Source: Glandiceps talaboti (taxonomy: Eukaryota > Hemichordata > Enteropneusta > Spengelidae). Taken from it: a stretch of 64,000 nucleotides of DNA. Shown piece after piece: positions 30,065 through 40,900 of this stretch. Under the pieces are notes generated by a model that was not told the origin of the DNA, ran no database searches, and worked only from the letters and a program-made list of their open reading frames with translations. The stretch lies in the NCBI RefSeq assembly GCF_964340395.1, contig NC_135570.1, forward strand, positions 12,167,822 to 12,231,821. Direction: 5' to 3'. The position numbers and the translations under genes were made by a program. Within the stretch, counting starts at the first letter, position 1, and every line of letters begins with the position of its first letter.

Positions 30065-33000
30065 TGTATACTATGTATGTATGTATCAGTAAGTTTTTAC
30101 TTTAGTGCAAGTGTGTATTATATTGTTTGTATTTTGGTGCAATAGTTTATGCGGTTTGTGTGTCCATATGCGTTTGTGCATTGTGTGTACTGTAAATCAA
30201 AACCAAAGCCATTGTTAGTTTTAACAGTACCCTGTACAAAGGTTATAAACCTAACATCATCATCATCATAAAAATTTATATAGCGCCAAATTCCAAAAAG
30301 TCAAATTGTTCAAAGGCGCTAGATGGTGTTCAATTACATAAAACATAAAACTGTACATTTATCATTGATAGGAACCTGTTCTATTTGCAACCACAGTGAA
30401 GGAGAATATTAGGTATGGCCGACCTAATGCCAGTGATGAAGAGGTAGGACAATCATTGTATGTTTTACGCCATCCATGACTTTTACAGCAAAATGGCAAA
30501 ATAGACTTAAAGTTAAAGGCAACTTATTGCAACTTCAATTTCTGCAGTTATAATTCTTGCTGTTAGTGTTACATTGTGATTTCTGAATGTTCAAAAGTTA
30601 CAAATTGTATATGCTAGTCTTGTTGCTAGACCTTTCGGTAATTTTACTAACTTTAGAAGTGACCACAGATCACATAGTGTATTGAAGATTGGAGCTACAG
30701 ACAAGTGGTACTGTCATCCTCAAGTTTTGTTAGACAACCTTCCAAGCACAGATCCAAGGTCTTGTTACAAGACTAATTGTGTGCACATTCTGGATGACTG
30801 TATCATAAGACAAAACAAGAATTCTTGTTCCAAGATACAGCCCCCCCCCCCCCCCCCAACTAATAATATGCTGTTATTTGGTGTGTTTATAATATCATAC
30901 ATAATGCTCAAATAGACTTTGCCATTACACTAATTACCAGTAATGGCCAGTGAGTGAATTCTTCTACTCCTTACTCTAATATTACAGGTCTATGAAGCAG
31001 CAAAGTTAGCCAATGCAAATGATTTTATACGTGAATTCCCAGAAGGTTACGACACTGTATTGGGTGAAAGAGGTGTGACAGTATCTGGTGGCCAAAAACA
31101 AAGGTTAGCAATTTTGTAAAACTAACTTGACATTATGGTTTATAAAAACAAGGTGTTATACTCTGTCCAATGGTCAAAACAGACTTTAAAGAGGAATGCC
31201 ACTCTGGGAAATAGAAACAATGTCATAAACTATGGGTTCTGATTTTCATGATTTTATATCACCTACAATTACTTGCGATTTCAGAGAAATATCAAGTTGA
31301 TCATGTGCTTTTGGATATCATTAATGTGAGTCACATAGCCTGATGGGCATCAGCAGAAATGATTGTTCATGTTTGAACAATGAATATTCATGAGATGTTT
31401 TACACTGACAGGAGTACGCACTTACTAGTAATGAATATTCATTGTTCAACCATGAATACATTTCTAATATGATGGAGATATGATGAGAAAACTAAAATAA
31501 GTTTGTCTGCCCTAATGAAGTTACTCTTGGAGTACATTTAGTTCACACACAGACACACATAGAATCATTGTGTATTCAATAATATGAAAGAACTCCATGA
31601 GTGGTGTTCATTTAACTTCATTTTGCACCAAGTCACATGTGTGACACATGCAGATAATTATCCAAATTCTCCATTACAGTTCATTGAGTGTTGCACAGTA
31701 GAGCTTGCATCATGGTATGATGCAGATGACACTTTAAATCATGGTTATGGAGTATTTTCTATTTTTCCTTTCACTATTGTGTATGATCAGGATAGCAATA
31801 GCTAGAGCATTGATCAAGAATCCATCTATCCTTGTACTGGATGAAGCTACAAGTGCACTTGATACTGAATCAGAAAGAGTTGTCCAGGAAGCTTTGGACA
31901 GAGTAATCAAAGGTAATGTTAAAATCGTGTCACCATTCAGTCACATAGAGGTAAAGTATTTGAGGGGCTGTGTCTTCTATGAAGACTTGTTATCTTTGAC
32001 TTATTTGTGTTTTTGTGTTTGCTGACTCAACACGAGATCAAACCTTACCATCACTCCACAAATTTAGCCTTTGTTGACAAACAAGTAAATGGGCCAGACT
32101 GTTTATTTTATACTGTTTACAAATGGTCATCATAGCACAGTACCAGCATAAATGTAAAAACCAATTAATTGTGTGTTCTCTGTTAAGTTTTGTATGATTA
32201 TATGTATTTGTAAAAATAATGTTGTTTTGTAGGTAGAACAGTACTGGTGATTGCCCACAGACTTAGTACAATACAGAATGCAGATGTTATAGCAGTTATA
32301 TCAAATGGCACAATTGTAGAGGTTAGTATATAATTGTGTTTAATTTACATAACTCTGTTTCACGTATTCCTCATCACTTTATAGAAATATTTATTTATGA
32401 ATGGGTGATTTTGACAAGTGATAATGGCTGACAATAACCTGACTAATTAAGTAGTCTTGCGTCACACTGATCACTCACCGAGTTTATAGTTCAGTGAGAA
32501 GGGTTGTAATTCTGTGGTTTGACCATTCACCGAGTTGTAACAGTTCAGTGAGAAGGGTTGTAATTCTGTGGTTTGACCATTCACTGAGTTGTAACAGTTC
32601 AGTGAGAAGGGTTGTAATTCTGTGGTTTGACCATTCACCGAGTTATAACAGTTCAGTGAGAATTAGGTTGTAATTCTATGGTTGGATCATTCACCGAGTT
32701 GTAACAGTTCAGTGAGAAGGGTTGTAATTCTACGGTTGGACCATTCACTGAGTTGTAACAGTTCAGTGAGAAGGGTTGTAATTCTATGGTTGGACTATTC
32801 ACCGAGTTGTAACAGTTCAGTGAGAAGGGTTGTAATTCTGTTGTTTGACCATTCACTGAGTTGTAACAGTTCAGTGAGAAGGGTTCAGGAGTTGAGATTT
32901 TGTCCAAGGATAACCCTTAGATATATTCAGCCAATCAGAAACAAGTGACAAGAATTAAACCAGTAATGTGAAATTTATGAGTAAGTGCCCCCCTCTATCA

Positions 33001-33130
33001 ATTCAACCATCATTAGCCACAAATTGCTAGCTTCACTCTTTTCACACAGATGGGAACTCATGAAGAACTGAAGAGAAAAAATGGAATCTATACAGAATTG
33101 ATAAAACAACAGTCAACAGATAAAAAATGA
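22288..33130 (+). CDS. ABCB8: ABCB8, mitochondrial half-size ABC transporter
   Basis: Exons: 22288-22293, 23053-23135, 23757-24090, 24180-24335, 24650-24795, 25349-25424, 25944-26084, 26294-26477, 27310-27488, 28194-28313, 29081-29153, 29668-29801, 30372-30443, 30988-31103, 31791-31912, 32233-32321, 33050-33130; phases agree and give 703 aa. ABCB8 (MITOSUR) is an inner-membrane ATPase linked to the mitochondrial ATP-sensitive potassium channel and to iron export. The N-terminus ([19 protein letters not shown]) is a typical presequence. The membrane domain matches ABCB8 ([53 protein letters not shown]). In the nucleotide-binding domain: Walker A GSSGGGKST at 495-503 (split by an intron), Q-loop Gln544, signature VSGGQKQR at 600-607, Walker B ILVLDE, H-loop His656. 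All catalytic residues are present. The two-codon first exon is inferred from phase and context; the rest is secure. Confidence 0.93.
23130..23525. repeat. Tandem copies of the exon 2 donor region of ABCB8
   Basis: Exon 2 ends ACATCCACTGGTATGTCTGTG followed by the donor GTAAGTCTG. Downstream, TATCCACTTGTTGTCTATGT plus GGTAAGT recurs about six to eight times with TA-rich filler, each copy re-creating a 5' splice-site-like sequence. Confidence 0.65.
24105..24151. repeat. Duplicate of the 3' end of ABCB8 exon 3 inside intron 3
   Basis: TTGTACATTATTTATGGCG followed by TGAATTATGGCATC matches the exon segment at 24041-24075 (TTATACACTACTTATGGCC, AGAATTGTGGCATC). It lies between the exon 3 donor and the exon 4 acceptor. 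Confidence 0.7.
24361..24606. mobile_element. MITE-like element, family B, copy in ABCB8 intron 4
   Basis: Starts GGGGAACACCAAGCTAGG and shares the TCACATCACCTACAATTAC, TCAAGTTGATC, CATCATGGGAGTCAGCAG and CAATGAATATTCATG blocks with the other copies. It ends with GTGTAAAACATCTCTCA, directly before the exon-edge duplication at 24614. Confidence 0.8.
24614..24685. repeat. 36 bp in-frame duplication across the exon 5 acceptor of ABCB8
   Basis: GCAGTGTTGATGTTTGGC (24614) and GCAGTGTTAACGTTTGGT (24650) begin two copies exactly 36 bp apart. The exon uses the second; family alignment (LTFGYISML) and phase require the acceptor at 24649. The first copy would read [12 protein letters not shown] in the same frame. 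Confidence 0.85.
25430..25520 (+). mobile_element. Retroelement 3'-tail-like sequence
   Basis: A small hairpin, AGCCCCACTTCGGGGGCTT, is followed by AAAAGGCTGGAAGAAATAAA and a (TAT)n microsatellite. A hairpin plus simple-repeat tail is the usual 3' end of LINE/SINE copies that lack poly(A). No coding part remains here. Confidence 0.4.
26090..26245. repeat. ~48 bp tandem repeat derived from ABCB8 exon 7
   Basis: Four copies of GGGAACTGTGATTGGTTGGA followed by TTTAGGTCCAGAATACA. The core CTGTGATTGGT...GGATTT matches exon 7 at 26034-26052 (CACTGTGATTGGTCGGATTT), suggesting the exon's 3' end seeded the array. Confidence 0.65.
26470..26880 (+). repeat. Array of duplicated 5' splice sites after ABCB8 exon 8
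   Basis: The real exon border is TAACTTTGCATTAAATG followed by GTAAGTTTCT at 26478. The block TAACTTCATGTTAAATG plus GTAAGTTC is then repeated with small changes, giving more than ten GGTAAGT motifs over 400 bp, at a spacing of about 20-35 bp. Confidence 0.9.
26940..27078 (+). repeat. G-rich ~32 bp repeat with G-quadruplex potential
   Basis: Five copies of GTCTTTGAATACTAAGGG followed by a G run such as GGGAGGGGG, on the coding strand of ABCB8 intron 8. Closely spaced runs of 4-10 G meet the usual G-quadruplex pattern. Confidence 0.8.
27520..27665. repeat. Dispersed repeat, family C, copy 2
   Basis: Matches 13345-13465: AATGTGACCTGGTTTGA, GTGAATGTGAGTATGAGTG, a CATCACC block and GTGGTATTA in the same order. 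Confidence 0.6.
27755..28125. mobile_element. Foldback MITE-like element, family A, copy 2
   Basis: The second copy of the element at 3310-3660. Its terminal hairpin is better preserved: CTAAGGGGCTTTGCTTTGTC against GACAAAGCAAAGCCCCTTAG, nested in ATTCCCCAATATTTTT...AAAAATATTGGGGAAT. It ends about 70 bp before ABCB8 exon 10. Confidence 0.85.
28367..28400 (+). repeat. Duplicate of the 3' end of ABCB8 exon 10 in intron 10
   Basis: CTTTTCTTATCGTACAAGG followed by CCTGAACAG repeats the exon end at 28286-28313 (CTTTTCTTACCCTACAAGG, CCTGAACAG). In the copy the donor GTAAGT is replaced by GGACAT. A further piece of the donor flank (GCAAGTTATTCTTTGTAATAG) recurs at 28917-28938. Confidence 0.75.
29313..29500. 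mobile_element. MITE-like element, family B, half copy, reverse orientation
   Basis: Reads CAAGATCAACTTGACAC, TCACAAGTAATTGTAG and TTACTGGAGAGGTGTTTCCC, the reverse order of the other copies. It lies in ABCB8 intron 11. Confidence 0.7.
29920..30090. repeat. (GTAT)n microsatellite
   Basis: Tandem GTAT with occasional GTATTTCT interruptions, in ABCB8 intron 12. Confidence 0.95.
30250..30330. repeat. Dispersed repeat fragment with (ATC)n
   Basis: (ATC)n followed by ATTTATATAGCGCCAAATTC and a GGCGCTAGATGG block. TATATAGCGC...AAGGCGCT motifs recur in retroelement tails of many marine invertebrates; exact class not determined. Confidence 0.35.
31182..31455. mobile_element. MITE-like element, family B, copy in ABCB8 intron 14
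   Basis: AGGAATGCCACTCTGGGAA, TATCACCTACAATTACTTGC, TCAAGTTGATCATGTGC, GATGGGCATCAGCAG and two opposed TGAATATTCAT blocks, in the same order as copy 1. Confidence 0.8.
32460..32890. repeat. 54 bp minisatellite in ABCB8 intron 16
   Basis: Eight copies of a 54 bp unit with GAGTTGTAACAGTTCAGTG followed by AGAAGGGTTGTAATTCTG. Because 54 is divisible by three and the unit lacks stops, open frames appear on both strands; they are not genes. Confidence 0.95.
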
Positions 33131-34021
33131 AATTGAAAGAACTAAATTTGAGTCTATATGGCATCAGACTTCTTACTATATGGACGTATTTCATCTGTGA
33201 CATCACAGTGATCCAAGCCTCTGATGTTGGAGTTGATGAATGAATGAAGTGTTTGGCTTACTCAACCTCATGTACTAGCCGTGACAAGTTTGTGTGTTAA
33301 TACAAGTTTAACAACACCATTTATAGTAAAATTTGATCGTATGCTACTCACGGTGTTAAATCAACAATGCCAGTAAAACATCTTTCCACACCATGATTGC
33401 ACATATTTAGAGAACATATCTAGCGTGTTTGCTTGACTGAAGTGACGTGAGGAAAGACATCAGGCAAAGACAACATTTGGGAAAAACACCAAAATAACTT
33501 ATATTAAAAGGACAGTGAGTGCCTGTGATGTAGGTTCTGGTGATGCTTTGATCAGGTTGTCTATATCTGTGGAAGTTATAATGTAACACTAACAGTCATA
33601 TTTAACTCAATTGTTATTATATAACATGTAGTATTTAGAGTTATGGGATCTCAGTACCTGTGGTATTTATGCTTTGATAACTTACCAGCACTAATTATTG
33701 TAGGGTATCCTATCTCATGCCTATTTACATGAGCAAGCAAATGCATCAGTATTTTTTCTCAGGTTGAGACAGCTAATGTTTCCACACCACAGTTTCATAG
33801 CTATCTAGTTATATGGGAAGACGAAAAATAACTTGCAATCTAATCCTGGAGATGTTAGTTCATGTATAGTATATTAACATTCAATACCACCACTGTGTAA
33901 ATTTTGAAACTTTTATATGATAAAAATGTTTGACTTTCACTTAAATTAAAGTTATTAAATTCACAAAGTTGTGTGTCTGCAGTGAGTATTTTTTATATTG
34001 ATATCCAACTATTCATCTGTC

Positions 34022-34027
34022 AATAAA
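34022..34027 (+). terminator. Possible ABCB8 poly(A) signal
   Basis: AATAAA about 0.9 kb after the ABCB8 stop codon, before the foldback element. Chosen by position only. Confidence 0.35.
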
Positions 34028-34149
34028 GTAATATTTAATTTCATTGGTCAAACCAGAATAGAAGATTGGAAATCAGTTTGGAAGCTTGGATCAGTAAAAA
34101 TAAAAGAACAGAACAGTCCATTATCATAGCGAATTTTACTATTACTATA

Positions 34150-34440
34150 AATTTTATTTTGTATGGTGGCATGTGTAGTTCACTTAGACAAAATGTAGCA
34201 AGAAACTGTACTCATTCAATCTTGCTATCTTAAAGTGTAGCATGTCCAGTTTCTTGTTGGTTTCAGCATGGTTGTATCAAATAGAAAAGCTGAACAGTTT
34301 GATACAACCAGGCACTGAGGCAGAAAGCAATAAGAAACTGGACATGCTACACTTTAAGATAGCAAGATTGAATGAGTACAGTTTCTTGCTACATTTTGTC
34401 TAAGTGAAATGAACTACACATGCCACCATACTGACATCAA
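34150..34440. mobile_element. Foldback element with ~100 bp near-identical inverted arms
   Basis: Arms at about 34161-34260 and 34328-34430 are almost perfect complements (TATGGTGGCATGTGTAG at the left end, CTACACATGCCACCATA at the right), differing mainly by a 5 nt insertion. The spacer of about 65 bp itself contains TTGTATCAAA...TTTGATACAA. The near-identity of arms suggests a recent origin. Confidence 0.85.
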
Positions 34441-34967
34441 ATGAACACCCCAAAGGACATTTTACATGCCCTTCATCGGGTGTTTGATACCAAGAAAAAC
34501 ATTGGCACTCGAATCATGTCTGCATGGTGATAGCCATTAAGTAGTAGCCCCCAATGAAAAAAGTCTGGATGACCAAAACTAGATTCTTTGTAGTAGCAAA
34601 CAATGAGACAGTGAATATGTGTAGTAAGGATCATGTGTGGTATGATGGTGATTTGGGGATCATTGGTATACGGCATAATTCAATACAGATAGTATAATCA
34701 CATGATAACTAACTATAATGATCACATCAGAACTTAGAAGAATACATGCAAACTTTGTTGTTTTATTCTCTTGTAACTTTCAAATACAAAACACACGTAC
34801 ACAATAAACATTTTGTTGGAGTTTATTTTAAGTATGAGGTCATAAGCGATGTCGTCTTGCAAATCAAATCAAGGCTCATTGTAGCATATTGTCCTCTCCA
34901 TCCTAAAAGTGACACATGTCGTGTACTGTAAGACAAAGGGAAACAACAACGTATTAATACGAGTTTA

Positions 34968-37900
34968 TTATTTGTTATTACACACAAAATATAAAATCAC
35001 AGAACCCCATAACATGCGAGTACAAGTGTGGCATACTTTGCACAGGTATTTGCAGTGGTTCTCTGCAGCCGTACTTGCATCATAATCAAATTTTGTACAA
35101 AAAAACCCACTGAAAATATATTTCAACTTGATTTTTACATGACTGTAAATTTTACCTTCTTCGTATTTCTGGCAGATTTCATAGAATTTTCCACTACGTT
35201 TGACACGTTCAAATGCATGATCCCACCAATCTAACAGACTGCTATCTTTACGTGTCATAATGGCAACATCAGTTGTATGGTCATCATTCATAGCACACTC
35301 AATGGGATCACCAATGGTTTCAATGCCTGGAGTCTGGATCAGATCCATCAAGATTTTGGGAGCAAAACCAGCTGTTACCTGTAACATTTAAGCAGAAAAA
35401 AAGTGGCATTAGGTATACTTTGAGAAATGGTACCGAATCACAGCGTAGTTTCAAATACAGAGAAATTAACATTCACTCTAAATTTCAAGTAGTCAGATTT
35501 ATTAGCACATCTCTTTTCATATATGAACCTTTATCCAGTCACATAGCAACCTTTATCCAGTCACATAGCAACCTTTATCCAGTCACATAGCAACCTTTGT
35601 CCAGTCACATAGCAACCTTTATCTAGTCACATAGCAACCTTTGTCCAGTCACATAGCAACCTTTGTCCTACATTATAACTGTCAATCAATATGTGCATCA
35701 ATGTGTGAAAATACTAACCTCTCCTTTGTAGATGACTCTCCAGAATTCCCTCCTAGTGGACACCATGTGAACTCTGTCCTGTGTAAATTCATGACCAGAC
35801 CCCTTTAAGTCTTTGTTCAGTTTGAGTCCATGGAAACCATAGTGAGCAAACGTGTTGATAAGGGCTGTCAAGAAAACACATTTATGTCAAAACAGTCCAT
35901 GTTTGTAGATCTTATACTTTATTCAAGGAAAATTATAAAATGAATATAATACCAGGAAGGAGAAATTGCAAATTTATTTTTTTTAAAAATTGAACTATAA
36001 ATATTTAAATTGGGAAACGTATGAAACTTTTTATTTCATTGATTTCTCTCTATTTCAATCATTAAATAAGTCAAATTCTGGCAACTAGACCAAATGAAAA
36101 CTCACCAATTTTGTTTGAAGTTGTGGTCAAGTCTGCTGGGTCAAATCCTTCTGGGTTTCCTTCCTTAACATAGAAATTACCCTTTGGAGAATGTAGTTGC
36201 AAGTATGGTGTGGTGAAACCCATCATGGCTTTACGGGCAGGTGTTATGGCCCAGGCAATGCAGGCATCATATGAACGGGAAAGTAAACCTGTGAATAGAT
36301 GTGTATAAAGGAACTAAATTTCAGAATTTCACATTTGTACATATATTTTAGTAACTAACTTGACCACATGTATCACAATTACCATAGTCTCCATCACCTA
36401 CACCATATACCACCACCTATGTGTATCACCATATACCACCACCTATGTGTATCACCATATACCACCACCTATGTGTATCACCATATACCACCACCTATGT
36501 GTATCACCATATACCACCACCTATGTGTACCACCATTACCACTACCTATGTGTATCACCATATACCACCACCTATGTGTACCATCATTACCATCACCTAT
36601 GTGTACCATCATTACCATCACCTATGTGTACCACCATTACCACCACCTATGTGTACCATCATTACTACCGCCTATGTGTACCACCATTACCACTACCTAT
36701 GTGTATCACCATATACCACCACCTATGTGTATCACCATATACCACCACCTATGTGTATCACCATATACCACCACCTATGTGTACCACCATTACCACTACC
36801 TATGTGTATCACCATATACCACCACCTATGTGTACCATCATTACCATCACCTATGTGTACCATCATTACCATCACCTATGTGTACCACCATTACCACCAC
36901 CTATGTGTACCATCATTACTACCACCTATGTGTACCACCATTACTACCACCTATGTGTGCCATTACTACCATCACCTATGTGTACCACCATTGCCATCAC
37001 CTATGTGTACCACCATTACTACCACCTATGTGTACCACCATATACCACCACCTATGTGGACCACCATTACTACCACCTATGTGTGCCATTACTACCATCA
37101 TCTACATGTACCACCATTACCACCACATACCTGTTTTCAAACCAAAACACTCACCTGTACCAGGTCTTGGACCACTTGATTCACCATGAGTGAAGCATCG
37201 GAAGGAATCATCATAGATAGCCACACAGTGTTTACCAGCTTCTTGACAGACTAGTCAGTGGAAAATAAACATCAATTAGTGAAATCCAATAAAAACAAAC
37301 CCATTTCTATAATAAAACACTTGATTTTATATGTGTACATGCATGTTTGTCTATTTTTTCACCAACACCTATGTGTACCACCACAAATGTGTACCACAGC
37401 ATGCAAGAGTGCTTGTTTACCTCTGTCTTTCTTTCATGAGAAATAGCTAATATCTGTAAATACAATTACCTATATATTGAATTACTATATATTATAATGA
37501 TTCTAAAGGTGACATAAAATTATTGAATTTCAAAACATTACTTCTGATTAGTTTTCTGACAGAAATGTTTCTTCTTTGACTCTTTTTGATATGATGAAAG
37601 CCAGTTAAGCTGAAACAAATGATCGTCTTGCTGAACAAATTCTTCCAAACATTGCTACATTTTATTGTTTGTTTTGACTGATATCTCAATAACATCTCAT
37701 TGCTACATTTTATCTAACATGACAAAGTTGGTGTATAATTGTTACACTGTTACAAAGTTGGTGTATAATAGTTACATTGTTACAAAGTTGGTGTATAATT
37801 GTTACATTTTAATCAACTGAGTGGGAGAAAAGTATACATTGTTTACAATATATCATTTATGATTTGCCAACGATTTGCTTAAAGATAAAGCTAACTCTCG

Positions 37901-40900
37901 CAAAGAAAATTGAGATTATGCCAGCAAGATTTAGTCACACTATACAATGAACAGGAGCAGTGTTTAGTACGACACTGGTAATCCAGCCTTCCATTTACTA
38001 AGATAGATGCCAACTAAATGTATCAAATTATGTGGTACATTACACAAGTGGGTGATTGCGGTTCCTTGATTGTGCAATTCTAATCACCCTGTGATCAAGA
38101 TAGTGTAAACATTGGAAGTCCCAAAACGGCACTGCAAGTTCATTGAATACTAAATAAACTAGTTTTCAGAGATGCCTCCCTACTGAGATTACAAATTAAA
38201 CCAACATCCATTCAATAGCTCATCATTGTGATATCAACCTTTTCTGACAATAGTTTTAGTTTGTTTTTATCTTAAAGAACCAAAGGGTAACATTTTTTGT
38301 AAAGCTGGGTGACACTTTTCTTTTATCAACTGACTTCCATTGTGATTCAGACTTCAGGATCCACTATATAATGTACTAGTAACTTACCAGCCTGGATGAA
38401 CTCCTTGTGGAAGAAGTCCTTGCCCTTGTATCTGTGTACAAGATCATAGCTAAAAATGAAAGATAAAAATGAATGAGTTTACATGTAAAAATCCTTTGTA
38501 TTTGTGGAGAGTAAATTGTGTCATAACTAAACTTGAGATTATAACCAGATATAAACTATATACCTTCCATAACAACAAAACCTCATGCGTTTTGATTAGC
38601 TCCTACACACATTATCAGAATATGAAATTCTGAGCTATCATACATGGTATATCCCATATATTGGTAAACTTGATCAATTATGCAAATTATTCATCAAAAT
38701 TACAAGCCATGCCAACGAAAGTTTATAGGACAAAACTTGAAGATTACATTCTTAAGATATTGCCTATTACTGAAAATAATAAATTATGCTCCTTAAAAGT
38801 TACAATCAACATGCAATTTGCTATCATCAATGTTTATGTCAAATCATAAAGAATTTGAAGAACACATTCTTGTGATATTGTCTAATTACTGAAAATCACT
38901 CTTTATGGAAATTCTATAATATTAATATTCATATACTGTTTACTGAAGCCTAATTAGTTTTAGCCATCTCCCAAAAGAATGTATGTACTAACTTTTGTTT
39001 GAATAGTTGGCGTTTATCAAAATGTGATTATATAGACAGACAGACATGAGACACAGCAGAGACACAGACAGACAGATAGACAGACAGACATCATCAAACA
39101 TTCATAACAAAAGTGTATTCATTTGTCTGTTCAAACCGCAAGGGTGTTCGAGACTACTCACAGATTTTCAACGTCTTCAGTATGCAAGGCAGACAAATGA
39201 CCAGCAAAGACATAGGTACGTTCATCATTACCAATACCAACGTTAGATTTGGAAATTTTACCTTTAATAAGTGAAAGAACACACACACAAAATTTACTAG
39301 AAATCTTTACACAAAGTCGAAAAACACATTTTGATGTTGAATTTGTATGCAATTTTCAGTAATTTACATACATTTATTTGATCACAATCAAATCAGGCCT
39401 ATGTCAATTTTGAGTGATTATGTATTGAAATGAAATGTGAAAAAGAACAATTGTTCATTGATGAATATTGATAAATAAATGGAATATATACATCTACACT
39501 ATGTATTATTGAGTTAGAAATGCAAATATGGTTAATCAATATGTATAAATATGTAAATTAATCATGAATATGCATGTTCTTTGAAAATATAAAATACAAG
39601 TATTTTGATTATAAAGTAATGCTCACCTGGGTACAAATTGTATGTCATACTGAAACCACAGTCTTCAGTACCAGGTGCACAGACAATGGGTCCAAAAAGT
39701 CTGTCTCTGTTCTCCACTACTTTGCTTTCAAGAGCTGGTAGTAGGCCGGCAGCACCAGGGCCCAGGTAGACATGGCGGGTGACACTCTTACCACAATTGA
39801 CTGAACCATTATGACAATGGATACCAGCTCCCAACAATGCTGGGACCATACCGGGGAAGTTTTGGGCAATACGTCGTAGCATAGGGAATCCACCCTGAAG
39901 ACCCTTCTCCCGAACTTTGTCCAGGATTGGGTTTTCAGAATCACCTGCCCGGCGATAAAGGTTTTCTAAGACGGGAAAATCACCTCCTCCCTAGAGAATA
40001 AAAGACAAAGACAAATTATTATTATTATAGGTGTCATTGATTTAACGTGTATTTTGATCCAGCGAGAAAGTTATTTCTGACTGTCAGCAGGTTACAGTAC
40101 TTTTCAGAAGCGTGTAAAACAAATTTCCCCGGACAGCTTATGATGTTCTACACATGGCTTTTCTGTAGATCTTTGGGAATAAGAAGTAGACATACCCTTT
40201 TCCATATGTGCCATGATGATGTAAAATTTATATGCACCAAAGCTTTCAAAGGTCATTTATCCCATTGGGATACAAAGAATTATCCTGTTCAATGTAATTA
40301 TCATTATCGAGGTACAAAGCATGCATTGCAATCAGGATAATTATCCCTATTGATGGTTATTTCTGACTTTAATTGCCATGGGCAGAGAAATATGACAAAG
40401 TTTTGTTGTTGAGATATTTTAAAAAACTACCAGGACTGAGATCTGTCTCAGTGCTATTGTAACAGTACCAAGCACAAACCCAAACTATCATGACAAACAG
40501 TTTAAAACATATCAAGTGATTCCACATTACTGTAAATTCAGTCATGTGATCAGAGACAATTTGAAGTTACCGAATTAGGCATATTATTTAGGAACAATTG
40601 AATGTATAAAGCTATTACAACCAAGATCAAAGTTGTGTTGAAAGTACACTTTATGTAACATCATCATTATTAACTGAACTGTTGTCAGTTTTCTCCTTTG
40701 TAACTGCCACTTAGTTGAAGTGGCATTGAAAATGTGTATAACACATATCAATGATAGTTGTATTTAGGTACAGCCAGAATGTTACAATAATGTAACACTC
40801 ACTCACAGACATGGTTTATTTGGTACTGTCAGAATGTTACAATGTAACACTCACTGACAGACATGGTTTATTTGGTACAGCCAGAACGTTACAATGTAAC

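Larger units (their letters stand above)
33131..34967. other. Gap between ABCB8 and the first binding-protein gene (tail-to-tail)
   Basis: Contains the ABCB8 3' UTR, with an AATAAA at 34022-34027 as a possible poly(A) signal, then a large foldback element (34150-34440). No further coding exon was recognised. Confidence 0.5.

Noticed and set aside
32653-32948. Open frames on both strands in ABCB8 intron 16
   Set aside because: They are translations of the 54 bp minisatellite.
36360-37193. Three overlapping open frames of 252-277 codons
   Set aside because: They read through a 26 bp minisatellite that has no stop in any frame; antisense to a mapped intron.
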